DNA of 32,500 nt. Source: Prorocentrum cordatum. Taxonomy: Eukaryota; Sar; Dinophyceae; Prorocentrales; Prorocentraceae. Below the pieces are notes generated by a model. The model saw nothing but the letters and a program-made list of their open reading frames with translations, did no database searches and was not told the DNA's origin. A program made the translations under genes and the position numbers. This document shows, piece after piece, positions 11,526 to 21,593 of the stretch (the first letter of the stretch is position 1; every line of letters starts with the position of its first letter). The stretch is taken from positions 241,383 to 273,882 of the forward strand of contig CAUYUJ010014610.1 of assembly GCA_963575745.1 (NCBI GenBank). The letters run 5' to 3'.

Positions 11526-11769
11526 CCCAGCTCGTTCAGCATCTGCGCGCCGCCCAGGAAATGGACGCGTACCGAACCGACCCAGCATGGCCAAGTACCG
11601 CACGCAGCGCGACCTTTGCGCCTTCGGCAGATACGGTGCACAGTGTCCGAAACCACATCAACGACGAAGGACCTTGCAATCGCAAAGTGTACAGCTCCAG
11701 CCGCAGTGCGCTTCGTAAGCGTTGCATTGTAACGCAAGTCTGGTGCCCGTATGCGCCTTTGCATTCGAG
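11526..11769. other. Spacer between two repeat families
   Basis: About 240 bp between the end of the 129-bp array and the first unit of the palindromic family. A short frame starting near 11589 encodes MAKYRTQRDLCAFGRYGAQC followed by PKPH, which vaguely resembles a Cys/His finger but lacks the full CCCH spacing. I see no supportable gene. Confidence 0.4.
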
Positions 11770-12910
11770 AGCCGAATGATGGAAACCAAGAATTACAGTC
11801 GTATCTTGAGGGCCTCAACATGGAGTTCTACCGTGTGAAGCAATGAACCTCTGATCGCGAGCGCGCGCGTGCGCGCGCGCACGGGCGCTCTGGCGCGCGC
11901 AATACAACAACCCACAGAGAGGCCCCATCTTAACTTCAAAAACTGAATGGTGAAAACCAATTATTTCATTCATATTCTGAGGGGCTCAACATGGAATCTT
12001 GCATAGAGAACCAAGTCGCTTCCATCGTCGGGCGCGCGGCGCGCGCGCGCGCTCTGGCGCGCGCAACGCAACCGCCAATGCAGAAAGCACCGTCTTAAAT
12101 TCGAAAACTGAATGGTGAAAACTAATTGTTTCACTCGTACTCTGGGTGCCTCGACGTGGAATTCTACATTCATCAGGTGCGCGCATTGCTTGACACTGTA
12201 GAATCCCACGCCGAGGCACCCAGAATACGAGTGAAACAATTGGTTTTCACCATTCAGTTCTCGAATTTAAGACGGGGCTTTCTGCATTGGCGGTTGCATT
12301 GCGCGCGCGCGCGCGCCGCCCGCCCGACGATGGCAGCGACTTGTTTCACGATGCAGAATTCCACGTTGAGGCCCTCAGAATACGAGTGAAACAATTGGCT
12401 TTCACCATTCAGTTTTTGAGGTTAAGATGGGGTTTCTGTATTGGTTGTTGTATTGCGCGCGCCAGGGCGCGCGTACGCGCGTGCGCGTGCTCGCGATGAA
12501 GGAAGCGACTTGTTCCGCGGTGCAGAATTCCGCGTTGGAGCCATCAGAATACGAGTGGAACAATTGGTTTTCACCATTCAGTTTTCGAACTTAAGATGGG
12601 CATGATGTGATGATTGCTGTGTTGCGGGTGCCAGAGCGCGCGCGCGTGCGCTCGATGAGGAATGCTTATTGTTGCACACTATAGAATGCCATACTTGGGC
12701 CTCAGAATACGAAAGAAGCAATTGGTGTTCACCATTTTGTTTCCGAAATTAAGACGGGCACTCGTCAATGGTTTCTGCGCTGCGCGCGCGCGCCAGAGCA
12801 CGCGCGCGCGCTTGCGCGCGCGGGCGATAAGGGAAGTCGATTGTTGCACAAGGTAGAACTCCACGCTGAGGCCCTCAGAATACGAGTGAAACGATGGGTT
12901 GTCACCACGC
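11770..12910. repeat. Palindromic family of 155-173 bp units with GC-dinucleotide cores
   Basis: The unit contains AGAATACGAGTGAAACAATT, then a TTTTCACCATTCAG block, a TTAAGAYGGGG block and a run of alternating G and C. On the right the unit is forward; AGAATACG-like starts lie at 12222, 12377, 12546, 12704 and 12877. On the left it is inverted, with the matching blocks near 11802, 11972 and 12138. The arms meet around a 28-nt loop (12169-12196), with ATTCTACA at 12161-12168 pairing with TGTAGAAT at 12197-12204. Innermost-arm identity over about 107 nt is roughly 90 percent by eye, and similarity continues for about 390 nt on each side. Unit length differences come mostly from the GC runs. 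No protein is encoded. Confidence 0.88.
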
Positions 12911-13420
12911 AGTTTTCGGGGCCGCGGCGCGCGCGCGGGTGGCGCTGACTGTCGCGCTCGAGAAACAAAAACAAAAAAAACACGCAGCTCTCCGCGCACT
13001 CGCGCCGCCGCGCGCGCGGCGGCCCGCGTTCGTTGAAAGCCCTGTGCCGCCCACTCTGAAAGAATCGCCATGTTGGTCGGGGAATCCGAATGGAACCCTT
13101 AACGGTGACCGACGAACGCGCGCGGGTGACGCGCGTCCCCCGCGCGCGCGTGGGGAGTTCTGTGTTGTCTTCGCGAAAGAAGTCGCCATGCGGACCTGGA
13201 CATTAAAGTGACCCCGGAACGGTCACCGATTGGATTTCCAAGTTAACATGCGTTCGGGCCTGTGTTTTCTGACACTGACAATACAGCCGCCCCCGCGCAC
13301 GCGCGACGCAGCGCGCGCGCAAGGGGAGTTCTGCGTTGTCCACGCGCGGGCGGGCGCACGAAGGCGCGCGTTCGCGCGCGCGCCTGCGTAGCGAATGGCG
13401 CACTATCAACATGAAAAACA
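12911..13420. repeat. GC-rich degenerate repeats with CpG/GpC runs
   Basis: This continues from the palindromic family but is more diverged. Two related blocks, GGGGAGTTCTGTGTTGTCTTC near 13151 and GGGGAGTTCTGCGTTGTCC near 13324, lie about 173 bp apart, matching the unit length of the neighbouring family. Runs of alternating G and C flank both. CGGTCACCG near 13219 and CGGTGACCG near 13103 are inverted with respect to each other. No gene is supported. Confidence 0.5.
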
Positions 13421-14343
13421 GTACACTAATGAATGGTTTGGAGGCTCACATGCACGCGTGGCGCGCTCCAGTCAAACCACCCCCTTTTATGTTCAGTTTC
13501 CACGCTTTCAGGGTGGCAGAATACACCAGTGCTGCATCGCACCCGTCGCGCCTGCCATGAGCCCGCGCGAGGGGCGCGAGGTGGCGCCGATGCCGGTCAC
13601 GCGAGAAAAGAAATCCACGTCGCAACATAAAATACATCACCTCCCCCAAAACCGCAGTCCACCTAAACGTGCATACTGTGAACACGCTGTGCTCTTCTCG
13701 AAAACGAATGCACCCCCCCCAGTGCGCCCCAGTGAACATGAAAGTAGTTGGGCAGCACTTAATATTACGAGTTCTTTGGGGAAGTCCAAACAGTATTGTG
13801 CAGCTTCGGATGTGCGCGCTGTCGGCTCGACGGCTCTTTTGCGTCATGCGGGTCGCCCCCGCGTCCGTTCCGGTGCCCGACTGAATCTGCGGCGACTCCA
13901 GATTTCTCGGTGCTATCCGACTGTCCGAGCTTGCCCCTGCGGATCGGTTTGTGCACTTATGGGCGACGCCAGAGATGCGCTGGAAAGGGGGGGGAGGGAG
14001 AAGACGAGTAAATTCGAGGAAGGCAAGGGGGAATGGAATACCGAAAGAATTAAGAGGACAACGGCTATAGGAGGACCACGGAACACGATGAGGACGAAGA
14101 CGCGATGGGAGAGGAGGAGGGAAGGAGGTGTGGAGCAGGAGGAGGGGCGGCAAACACAAGAATGATAAGAGGGAGGACCCATGAGGAGGGGATAACCGTG
14201 GCACCAACCTTGACACGTGCATTATGTTGCTTCCAACTTCGAGATCGGATGGCGCGGCTTGTGGCCGGCCTGGGAATGAATTATTGCAAATTTGTGTTCC
14301 AGTGCGTCCAAGGCTTCAATGTGCCGCATGTTTGTTCTATCCT
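13421..14343. other. Intergenic; no gene supported
   Basis: Overlapping open frames on both strands (256 codons on +, 258 on -) cover this stretch but are mutually exclusive, compositionally biased (Arg/Gly on +, Pro/Ser/Leu on -) and match no family I know. Positions 13985-14160 are purine-rich (GGAGGGAGAAGACGAG-like). I see nothing else. Confidence 0.4.
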
Positions 14344-14364
14344 CGTAGCCGTTGTGGCTGAATT
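14344..14364 (+). promoter_or_regulatory. Spliced-leader-like sequence (possible relict DinoSL)
   Basis: TCGTAGCCGTTGTGGCTGAAT matches the dinoflagellate spliced leader core CCGTAGCCATTTTGGCTCAAG at 16 of 21 positions by hand count, including the block CGTAGCC. It lies 74 nt before the proposed start ATG of the gene at 14438, where the 5' end of an mRNA would be expected. A genomic spliced-leader remnant next to a gene would suggest that the gene was once reinserted from a processed mRNA. Chance similarity is not excluded. Confidence 0.35.
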
Positions 14365-14437
14365 TGAATCAGTGGTCTTGGAGGATTCCACGTGTTTCTT
14401 CTCCGCATTTTTGCTCCAGACCACTCGAGCAGGAACG

Positions 14438-16936
14438 ATGGGCTGTGAGTTCGAATCCTTTGGCGAAGTTGGTTCTTCTTTTTCTGCACGGACATCAACG
14501 TCTAGGAGGACGTCGCAGGAGATAATCGGGAAAGAGATCTCGTGCCACCTCTGCGAGTCTTCGGAGCCGTGCTACAAGGTAGCCTGGGGCGTGATGTTCG
14601 GCCAGGCGTGCTTCGCCAAAGCTCGTGCCAACCACCGCCGCCTGCAGCAGATGCCCAACGGGAAGCAGGACGTCGAGGACGACAAAAAGCAGATGATCGA
14701 GGATCCTGGCACCTGGCGCAGGCAAGAGTTCTTCAGATCGGACGAGCACAGGGCGCAACAGAAGGCGCTGGCCCGCGCCCCCGCGAACTTCACCGAGCAG
14801 TCGAAGATCCACCAGACCGTGGACGTGCAGGACGACGCCGGCGTGACAAAGCGGAAGTGCGAGCAGCTCAGGACACGAGGGTCTCAACATGCACAGGGCC
14901 ACACATGCATCCACCCCATGCCGTTCCAATACGTCCCGACTCCACTTGTGGAATGACATGGGTCATGGGTGTTGATGCATACGGGGCACGTGCATGTTAA
15001 GACACTCGTGGATGAGGGAGGAGTCTGACAGCGATCTTGACTCAGCTGAGCTCTCGGATGACTTCGACGAGCTGCGCGATCGCCAAGTGGTCGAGGACGC
15101 TCACGACATGACGGACACCTGCAACCGCAAGCTGGTCTGGGTGGAAGATTGCCCCCGCCACCGCCGACTCTCGGGCCGCCAGGCTCTGGAAGGGGCCAGG
15201 CGCGGTGGCGGTGGCGACGTCGGCGGTGGTCCGTCTTCGTCCTGTGGCACAGAGCGCATTCGTGGGCGGACGGAGCCAGTGGGCGACTATGTTCATGACC
15301 GCGACCCGCCTGGCAAGAAGCCCAAGGGCAGCAAGAGTGGCGCTGCTGGTGCTGCGTTTCCAGGCGACGGCGAGGGGAAGACCGAGGGCGTCAAGTTCCT
15401 CGAGCAGCGCCAGCCCCTCGCCCAGACCTTGACGGCCATGGCAGCTCAGCTCGGGAGCTCCAAGGTGGGGAGGATCCAATCGCACCACCATCTGGAGACA
15501 TTCCTCAAACTCCTTCTCCACCTCCCCCCCTTCCCTCTCGCCCACTCCGCCTCCACCTCCTGGCCCTCCCGAGGCCCACTCCGCCCCCACCTCCTAGCCC
15601 TCCTCCTACTCCTCCTCGCGCTCCTCGCGATCGGATCCACCCCGAAGGGGGTGAAGTCCAGCGTGCCGGCGATGGCCATCGAGATCCAGAAAGAAGAGCA
15701 TCGACGGCGATCTGCTCCCTTTGCAGCCCGCGGCCTTGGACGGGGGGCATCAGCACGGCCCTCGACGATGTCAAGAAGCAGCTGGACAACGCCAAAAATG
15801 TCAAGCCTCACGAGATCAGCGGGCGCATGGACAGCGCGGCGGCGCCGCAGGCGCAGCTGAAAGACCTCGCCAAGAGGAGGGGCGAGCTCAGGTCGGCCGT
15901 GAACTTCTGCGTGGAGGAGGTCCGCGATAGGGAGCGCGCGGACGGTCAGAAGGTTTATTGGGCCAAGTACTCCATCGAGAAGCGCCTGATCAACGGTGGC
16001 TTCGGCAAGCTGCACGGCAAGAAGTTGAGCCAGGTGATCTACGCGCTGCAGGGCGCCGAGGGTGACGTCGTCGCCCAATGCCCTGGGATTGAGGACGACG
16101 GCCGCCTGACCTTCATGTCGTTGGAGATCGGGAAGCCGCAGGGGGAAGTCGACTTGGGGAAGTTCGGGTTTCGGCCCACTGGGCACGAGACCAACGCAGA
16201 GCTGGCCAAGATCTACGGCGACAGCCAGGTGGTCAAAGACAAGATGTCAGCGATGCAGGCTGCGCTGACCAGCAATCCATCGCGGGCAGGGGCCGTCGTG
16301 AACATCGAGGGGCTAACTGACGCCGAGGAGCTGAAACGCATCTCCGGCCAGGTCGGCACAGGAGGCGGGTGCGAGCCCTGGCTGCTCTCAGGCCGCATGG
16401 GCCGCTGCCGTCATGGGCTTTCCGCCGTCGCGCTGCCGGGCGTCGCGGCCATGGTCTATGCAACGGAGAAGCCGGTTCATATCCAGTTGCCCGAGGTTGG
16501 CCCCATCCTCGAGAAAGGCTTCTGCATCAAGGAGTATGCGAAGTTTTTGGAGTCAAGTGATGGCCAGAGTTTCCTCGATGCGAATGCGTGGACGGTTCGC
16601 CTGCAGCCCTTCTCGTTCTTCTACATGCCTGACGGTTTCATTGTGCTGGGGGCGCACTACGCAGATGATAGGAAGGACTCCGTGCCAGATGACGGCGCCG
16701 AGCCCAAACCGACTGGCAAGAAGGCCAGAGCAAAAGTCAAGGCTTCCGACAGAGCCGCCGACGCTGCCTTCCTCGTCTCGGTGCCTGTGTTCACGGACGC
16801 GTCCAAGCAACTCGAGCCAAAGGTTCGCAAGGCCATTCACTCGTACAACATGGAGGTGATCAAGAGCAAGGGCAAGGATCCCAAGCGGGAGAACCGCGGC
16901 ATGAAGCTGGACGAGTACTTCAAATATGCATCGTGA
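14438..16936 (+). CDS. Multi-exon hypothetical protein of a dinoflagellate-type family
   Basis: Function unknown. From memory it resembles a repeated dinoflagellate family. Exon 1 (14438-14871, frame 2) starts MGCEFESFGEVG and has a possible metal-binding stretch CHLCESSEPC...GQAC, followed by a basic, Lys/Gln-rich helix-like region. Exon 2 (15017-15464, frame 3) has EESDSDLDSAELSDDFDEL and NRKLVWVEDCPRHRR, then a Gly-rich linker. Exon 3 begins at 15648 (GVKSSVPAMAIEIQKE), and the frame then changes twice: 3 to 1 at about 15690-15700 (DGDLLPLQPAALDGG) and 1 to 2 at the G6 run 15742-15747 (ISTALDDVKKQLDNAKNVK). The last 1.15 kb is one open frame ending LDEYFKYAS. A late segment with YMPDGFIVLGAHY (about 16622-16660) faintly resembles a cupin-type turn. 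The two frame changes may be sequence errors or decay. The stop at 16934-16936 has no downstream gene for 2.5 kb. Confidence 0.6.
14872..15016 (+). other. Candidate intron 1 (GA-AG) with internal hairpin
   Basis: Removing these 145 nt joins KCEQL (frame 2) to REESDSDLD (frame 3) with one Arg codon split AG|G. Borders would be GA...AG, flanked by TCAGG and TGAGG. ATGCATCCACCCCATGCC (14905-14922) is nearly the inverse of GGTCATGGGTGTTGATGCAT (14961-14980), so the intron can fold into a hairpin. CACGAG (14874-14879) and CTCGTG (15005-15010) form short inverted ends. Confidence 0.45.
15465..15647 (+). other. Candidate intron 2 (GT-AG) with terminal inverted repeats
   Basis: A 183-nt block bounded by GT (15465) and AG (15647) interrupts exon text between AQLGSSK and GVKSSVPAM. 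Its ends are inverted repeats: GGGGAGGATCCAATCG (15467-15482) against CGATCGGATCCACCCC (15628-15643), matching at 14 of 16 positions. The interior is a long C/T tract that would serve as the pyrimidine tract. Flanks share AAGG (left CCAAGG, right CGAAGG). Inverted ends with a short flanking duplication are the reported structure of introners. Confidence 0.6.
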
Positions 16937-18717
<1,781 letters not shown>

Positions 18718-18721
18718 GTTT

Positions 18722-18755
<34 letters not shown>

Positions 18756-18924
18756 ATATATATATATACACATTGTTGTAGCGCACAGCATGTACATATG
18801 TGTATGCATGAATACATAGTGTACGTGCGACATAGTGTACGTATAGTTTGTATACATATGGTACAATATGATTTATTCATATATGTATATATATACAAAC
18901 ATACATATACATATGTGATTTTAA

Positions 18925-18958
<34 letters not shown>

Positions 18959-18992
18959 ATATTTATATATATATATGTGTGTATGTATATAT
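18718..18992 (+). repeat. AT-rich TA microsatellite cluster
   Basis: Alternating TA/CATATA tracts lie at about 18720-18771, 18926-18947 and 18958-18992 within a markedly AT-rich island, in sharp contrast with the GC-rich surroundings. Frames through it encode Tyr/Ile-rich low complexity only. Confidence 0.9.
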
Positions 18993-19093
18993 AGTCTAGC
19001 CCTGCTACGTGAACATACAAGTGTGCAACACATGTTAGATATTTCATTATCGTATATGTGCGCTTTGCTGTGTAGCGCTCATACGATACCCAT

Positions 19094-19470
19094 ATGATAG
19101 TTCACGCCTGGAGGCCTCTTATGAGGTCGGCGAATTCCTTATTCAGCGCGAGCCTCGCACGCCTAGCGACCTCCCCAGGTCGGCGAGCTTATTTTCATCG
19201 CGTGCTTGGAGGCCGTCTGAAAGGGGTCGGCTGTATTCTTTTTGACAGATACCCCTCGGTAGCTCCACCGAAGGCCTCGTCAGCGCAGGCCACATGCGTC
19301 AACGGCGCCCATTTCGGCACGCCCCTAGGGCAGCTCCACCGATGACTCCAGCGGCGCAGACCGCACGCGCAAACACCTTTCATTTCGGACCTCACACGTA
19401 CGGCTCCCCTGTTAGAAAACAAGAGTTGATGCGAATGTCGCCCCGCCCCCCCCCCCGCCTGCCCTCCTCC
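19094..19470 (+). repeat. Degenerate GC-rich tandem repeats
   Basis: GAGGTCGGCGAATT near 19123 and CAGGTCGGCGAGCTTATTTT near 19177 belong to related blocks. A second pair, GGTAGCTCCACCGAAGGC near 19258 and GGGCAGCTCCACCGATGAC near 19328, each followed by a CATTTCGG word, lies about 70 bp apart. Positions 19441-19470 form a C-rich tract (13 C in one run) just before the spliced-leader-like sequence. Confidence 0.4.
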
Positions 19471-19472
19471 GC

Positions 19473-19493
19473 GCGTAGCCGTTTTGGCGCGAT
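19473..19493 (+). promoter_or_regulatory. Second spliced-leader-like sequence (possible relict DinoSL)
   Basis: GCGTAGCCGTTTTGGCGCGAT matches the DinoSL core CCGTAGCCATTTTGGCTCAAG at 16 of 21 positions by hand count, including CGTAGCC and TTTTGGC. It follows a C-rich tract and precedes an ATG (19525) that starts a signal-peptide-like protein, so it lies where a retroposed 5' leader would be expected. It shares the A-to-G change at position 9 with the copy at 14344. Confidence 0.4.
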
Positions 19494-19524
19494 AGGTGCA
19501 TTTCTTCGACGAAGTTATGTATAT

Positions 19525-19824
19525 ATGAAACGGTTTCACTCCATATTCCTTGCGGTGGCGTGCTGGTCGCACGCTCTGCGCGGCATGTCTTTGAGCGAAG
19601 ACCAGGGGGCTGTCAGAAAAGGTTGTTTGGATTTCCTGGACAGCTCTGCGCTCATCGCCTACAGAGACCAGTTGTGCGGACCGCGGGACACGTCGATGAT
19701 TGCACGCTCCCAAGACTTAACCCGACGCATACCTCATGGGATGGCCCGCAGAGCGACGGCTAGAGCAGCGGCCGCTGCAGCTTGCGACAAGGAGGAGGGT
19801 TGGGAAACCCGGAGCAGACATTGA
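19525..19824 (+). CDS. Small hypothetical protein with a possible signal peptide
   Basis: Starting at ATG 19525 the frame encodes MKRFHSIFLAVACWSHALRG: a basic start, a hydrophobic core and small residues near position 18-20, as in a secretory signal peptide. About 30 residues later comes GCLDFLDSSALIAYRDQLCG, then an Arg/Ala-rich tail and a TGA at 19822. The start was chosen because it follows the spliced-leader-like sequence by about 30 nt and gives the signal-peptide pattern; the frame itself is open further upstream. The same frame stays open after the stop to 20466, so this and the next entry could be one gene interrupted by an intron or a premature stop. No family is recognised. Confidence 0.35.
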   Translation: MKRFHSIFLAVACWSHALRGMSLSEDQGAVRKGCLDFLDSSALIAYRDQLCGPRDTSMIARSQDLTRRIPHGMARRATARAAAAAACDKEEGWETRSRH

Positions 19825-20466
19825 CGCACGCGGCGACAAGATGGCGCACAGAACGCGCGCGCTACGGCGCGACGTCGACCAGGCAATCATAAAACACAGG
19901 GCCTCACAGTCGGATGCGCCACCAGATTGGCCTGTGTTTTTTTCCTGGAGGGCGCCCCGACAAGTGGTGACTCAGGAAGCTCAGCATGCCGCAACTACGA
20001 GTGCAAGTTTGAGAGGGACGAGACGATTGCTTACCGCTGCGAGATTGTATCTAGGGGCGGCCTCGGCGCGAGGCAACCGTCTTTGCCCCTAGTGAAAGAC
20101 GACGCCGCAGATGATGCAGATTGCGCGGTTGCGAAGTGGACGGACGGTGGGGCATGGGAGATTCCATCTTTAACATGCGCCGAGTTCAATCAACAAAAGC
20201 ACCATGCAGCTCGAAAGGGAAGTAGATGCCATGAGCTACATAGGTACGAGCACAAGGGCACTACGCGGAGGCTGCTGGAGCAGAACGAGACCCAGAAGGA
20301 CAACGTCGTCAACGTGTTGCGGATCAAGATGAGGGGGGAAGGGGCCAAGGACGAGGTCGCGCGCCTTCAACTTGTGATTACACACCACGAGCCACCAGCA
20401 AAGGAGGAAGCGACTGAGGCGATGAAGGGGTTCGTCGAGCAGATGGCCGGTGGATGGGGTGAGTAA
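19825..20466 (+). CDS. Hypothetical reading frame, possibly part of the preceding gene
   Basis: Frame 1 is open from just after the TGA at 19822 to a stop at 20464. It has no ATG at its beginning. The part from about 19930 looks protein-like: CRNYECKFERDETIAYRCEI has spaced Cys residues, followed by an acidic stretch DDAADDADCAVAKWTDGG and a charged C-terminal half (RRLLEQNETQKDNVVNVLRI, EATEAMKGFVEQMAG) likely to be helical. It may continue the secreted protein at 19525. Its function cannot be assigned. Confidence 0.3.
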   Translation, partial: RTRRQDGAQNARATARRRPGNHKTQGLTVGCATRLACVFFLEGAPTSGDSGSSACRNYECKFERDETIAYRCEIVSRGGLGARQPSLPLVKDDAADDADCAVAKWTDGGAWEIPSLTCAEFNQQKHHAARKGSRCHELHRYEHKGTTRRLLEQNETQKDNVVNVLRIKMRGEGAKDEVARLQLVITHHEPPAKEEATEAMKGFVEQMAGGWGE

Positions 20467-21004
20467 ATCAGAGGCGGGGCAGGCCAAGAAAAAGCACGTG
20501 TTCAAACCGTTGCCCGATCGCGCAGTTCTGAAGCGGCCAGCCGCTGTTGCCAAGCGGCCATCGGGCGTGGAGGCCCAGAACATGGGCGACGCCGCCGAGG
20601 AGGGCACCGAACGCGCTGAGGGGGGCGAGGAGGAGCAGGTTGAGGAGGCCGAGCCCGTGGACGAGTTCTCTGACAGCGATGGCAGCGGTGACGGGAATGC
20701 CGGGGGAATGCTGCGAACCAGCCAGCGGGTGTGAAGCGACCCGCGGCGGCGTCGCCAGCGGGCCCAGCTGCGAAAGCAGCGAGAGCTACTTCAGCACCGA
20801 CAATTACGTCACCACCGACGGCTACTTCAGCACCGACGGCTACTTCAGCACCGACGGCTACTTCAACACCGAAGGCTACGTCAGCACCGAAGGCTACTTC
20901 GCCACCACCGAATGCTATTTCGCCAACACCGAAGGCTACTTCAGCACCGGCGGCTACGTCGCCAGCGCTGCTTGCTGCGACAACGGAGGCGTTGGGAATG
21001 GAGA
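20450..21004 (+). CDS. KRPAA / ATSAPT low-complexity protein segment
   Basis: Frame 2 from ATG 20450 encodes KKKHVFKPLPDRAVLKRPAA and an acidic stretch (EEEQVEEAEPVDEFSDSDG), then stops at 20732. The sense is carried on in frame 1 from the G5 run at 20701-20705 as NAANQPAGVKRPAAASPAGP, so a one-base frame change is likely. KRPAA motifs are frequent in basic dinoflagellate proteins (memory). An 18-bp repeat (20786-20965) then encodes ATSAPT-like hexapeptides about nine times. The frame runs into the pyrimidine tract after ALGME, where a GT (about 21007) could be a splice donor. It might be the N-terminal part of the Gag that starts 600 bp downstream, or a separate gene. Confidence 0.35.
20786..20965 (+). 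repeat. 18-bp tandem repeat encoding ATSAPT
   Basis: GCTACTTCAGCACCGACG-type units repeat about nine to ten times with base changes and a few 3-bp additions. Variants give ATSTPK, ATSPPPN and AISPTPK. Unit changes mostly keep the frame, which agrees with selection on a repetitive linker but does not prove it. Confidence 0.85.
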
Positions 21005-21593
21005 GGGTAGTATCCTCCTCTTCCTCCTCCTCCTCCTCCTCATCCTCGCTCTTTTCCTCCTCCCCCTCCTCCTCCTGCGTCTCCTCCTCCCCTTCCTGCC
21101 CATCCTTCTCATCCACCCCCCCTCATTCTCCTTGTCATCCTCGCCGTTTTATCCTCGCCTCCTGCCCCTCAAATCCCGCCAGAATATCGACGGCTCGGGG
21201 AGACGCAGAGGTCGACGTCCTACTCGTCCTTCTCTTGATGCATCCTCACATCCTCATCCAGCCCCCTCGATATCGGTCGAACCGAAACCGCAGCACTTCG
21301 TCGACCGCAGCTGCGACCCCCCCCCCCCCCCCCACCCGCCCCCACCACCACCGCCGCCACCACCGCCCCCGCCCCCGCCCCCGCTCCCGCCCCCACCCCC
21401 ACCCCCAGTCGAAAGGTAGATTTCAGACCAGCCCAGCATTCAGGTGATCTCTGCTACGCGCGCGTTGCGGCCAGCTTTTCCGCAACCATTAGGCTCGAGT
21501 CAGCGAATCAAGCTTTGTTTCGCACGTGCTGGAAAAAGCGCTTCTCTCCATCCCATTCCTATTCTCAACTTTGGTAGCGGAGTGGGGGGCTAA
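21005..21593. other. Pyrimidine-rich tract and C17 run between KRPAA segment and Gag
   Basis: Positions 21012-21180 are almost pure C/T with CCTCCT and TCCTC words, and 21317-21420 is C-rich with a 17-base C run (21317-21333). The frames here encode only Ser, Leu or Pro runs. The tract could be an intron with a long pyrimidine stretch between the KRPAA exon and Gag. No LTR boundary could be seen in it. Confidence 0.4.

Noticed and set aside
11589-11720. Cys/His finger in a short frame (DLCAFGRYGAQC, PKPH)
   Set aside because: The spacing does not fit CCCH fingers and the frame is short and isolated.
13446-14222. 258-codon minus and 256-codon plus frames
   Set aside because: They overlap each other, are compositionally biased and have no recognisable motif.
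20547-21419. Frame 3 protein with a long Pro run
   Set aside because: It competes with frame 1, which carries the ordered KRPAA and ATSAPT text; the Pro run comes from the C-rich tract.
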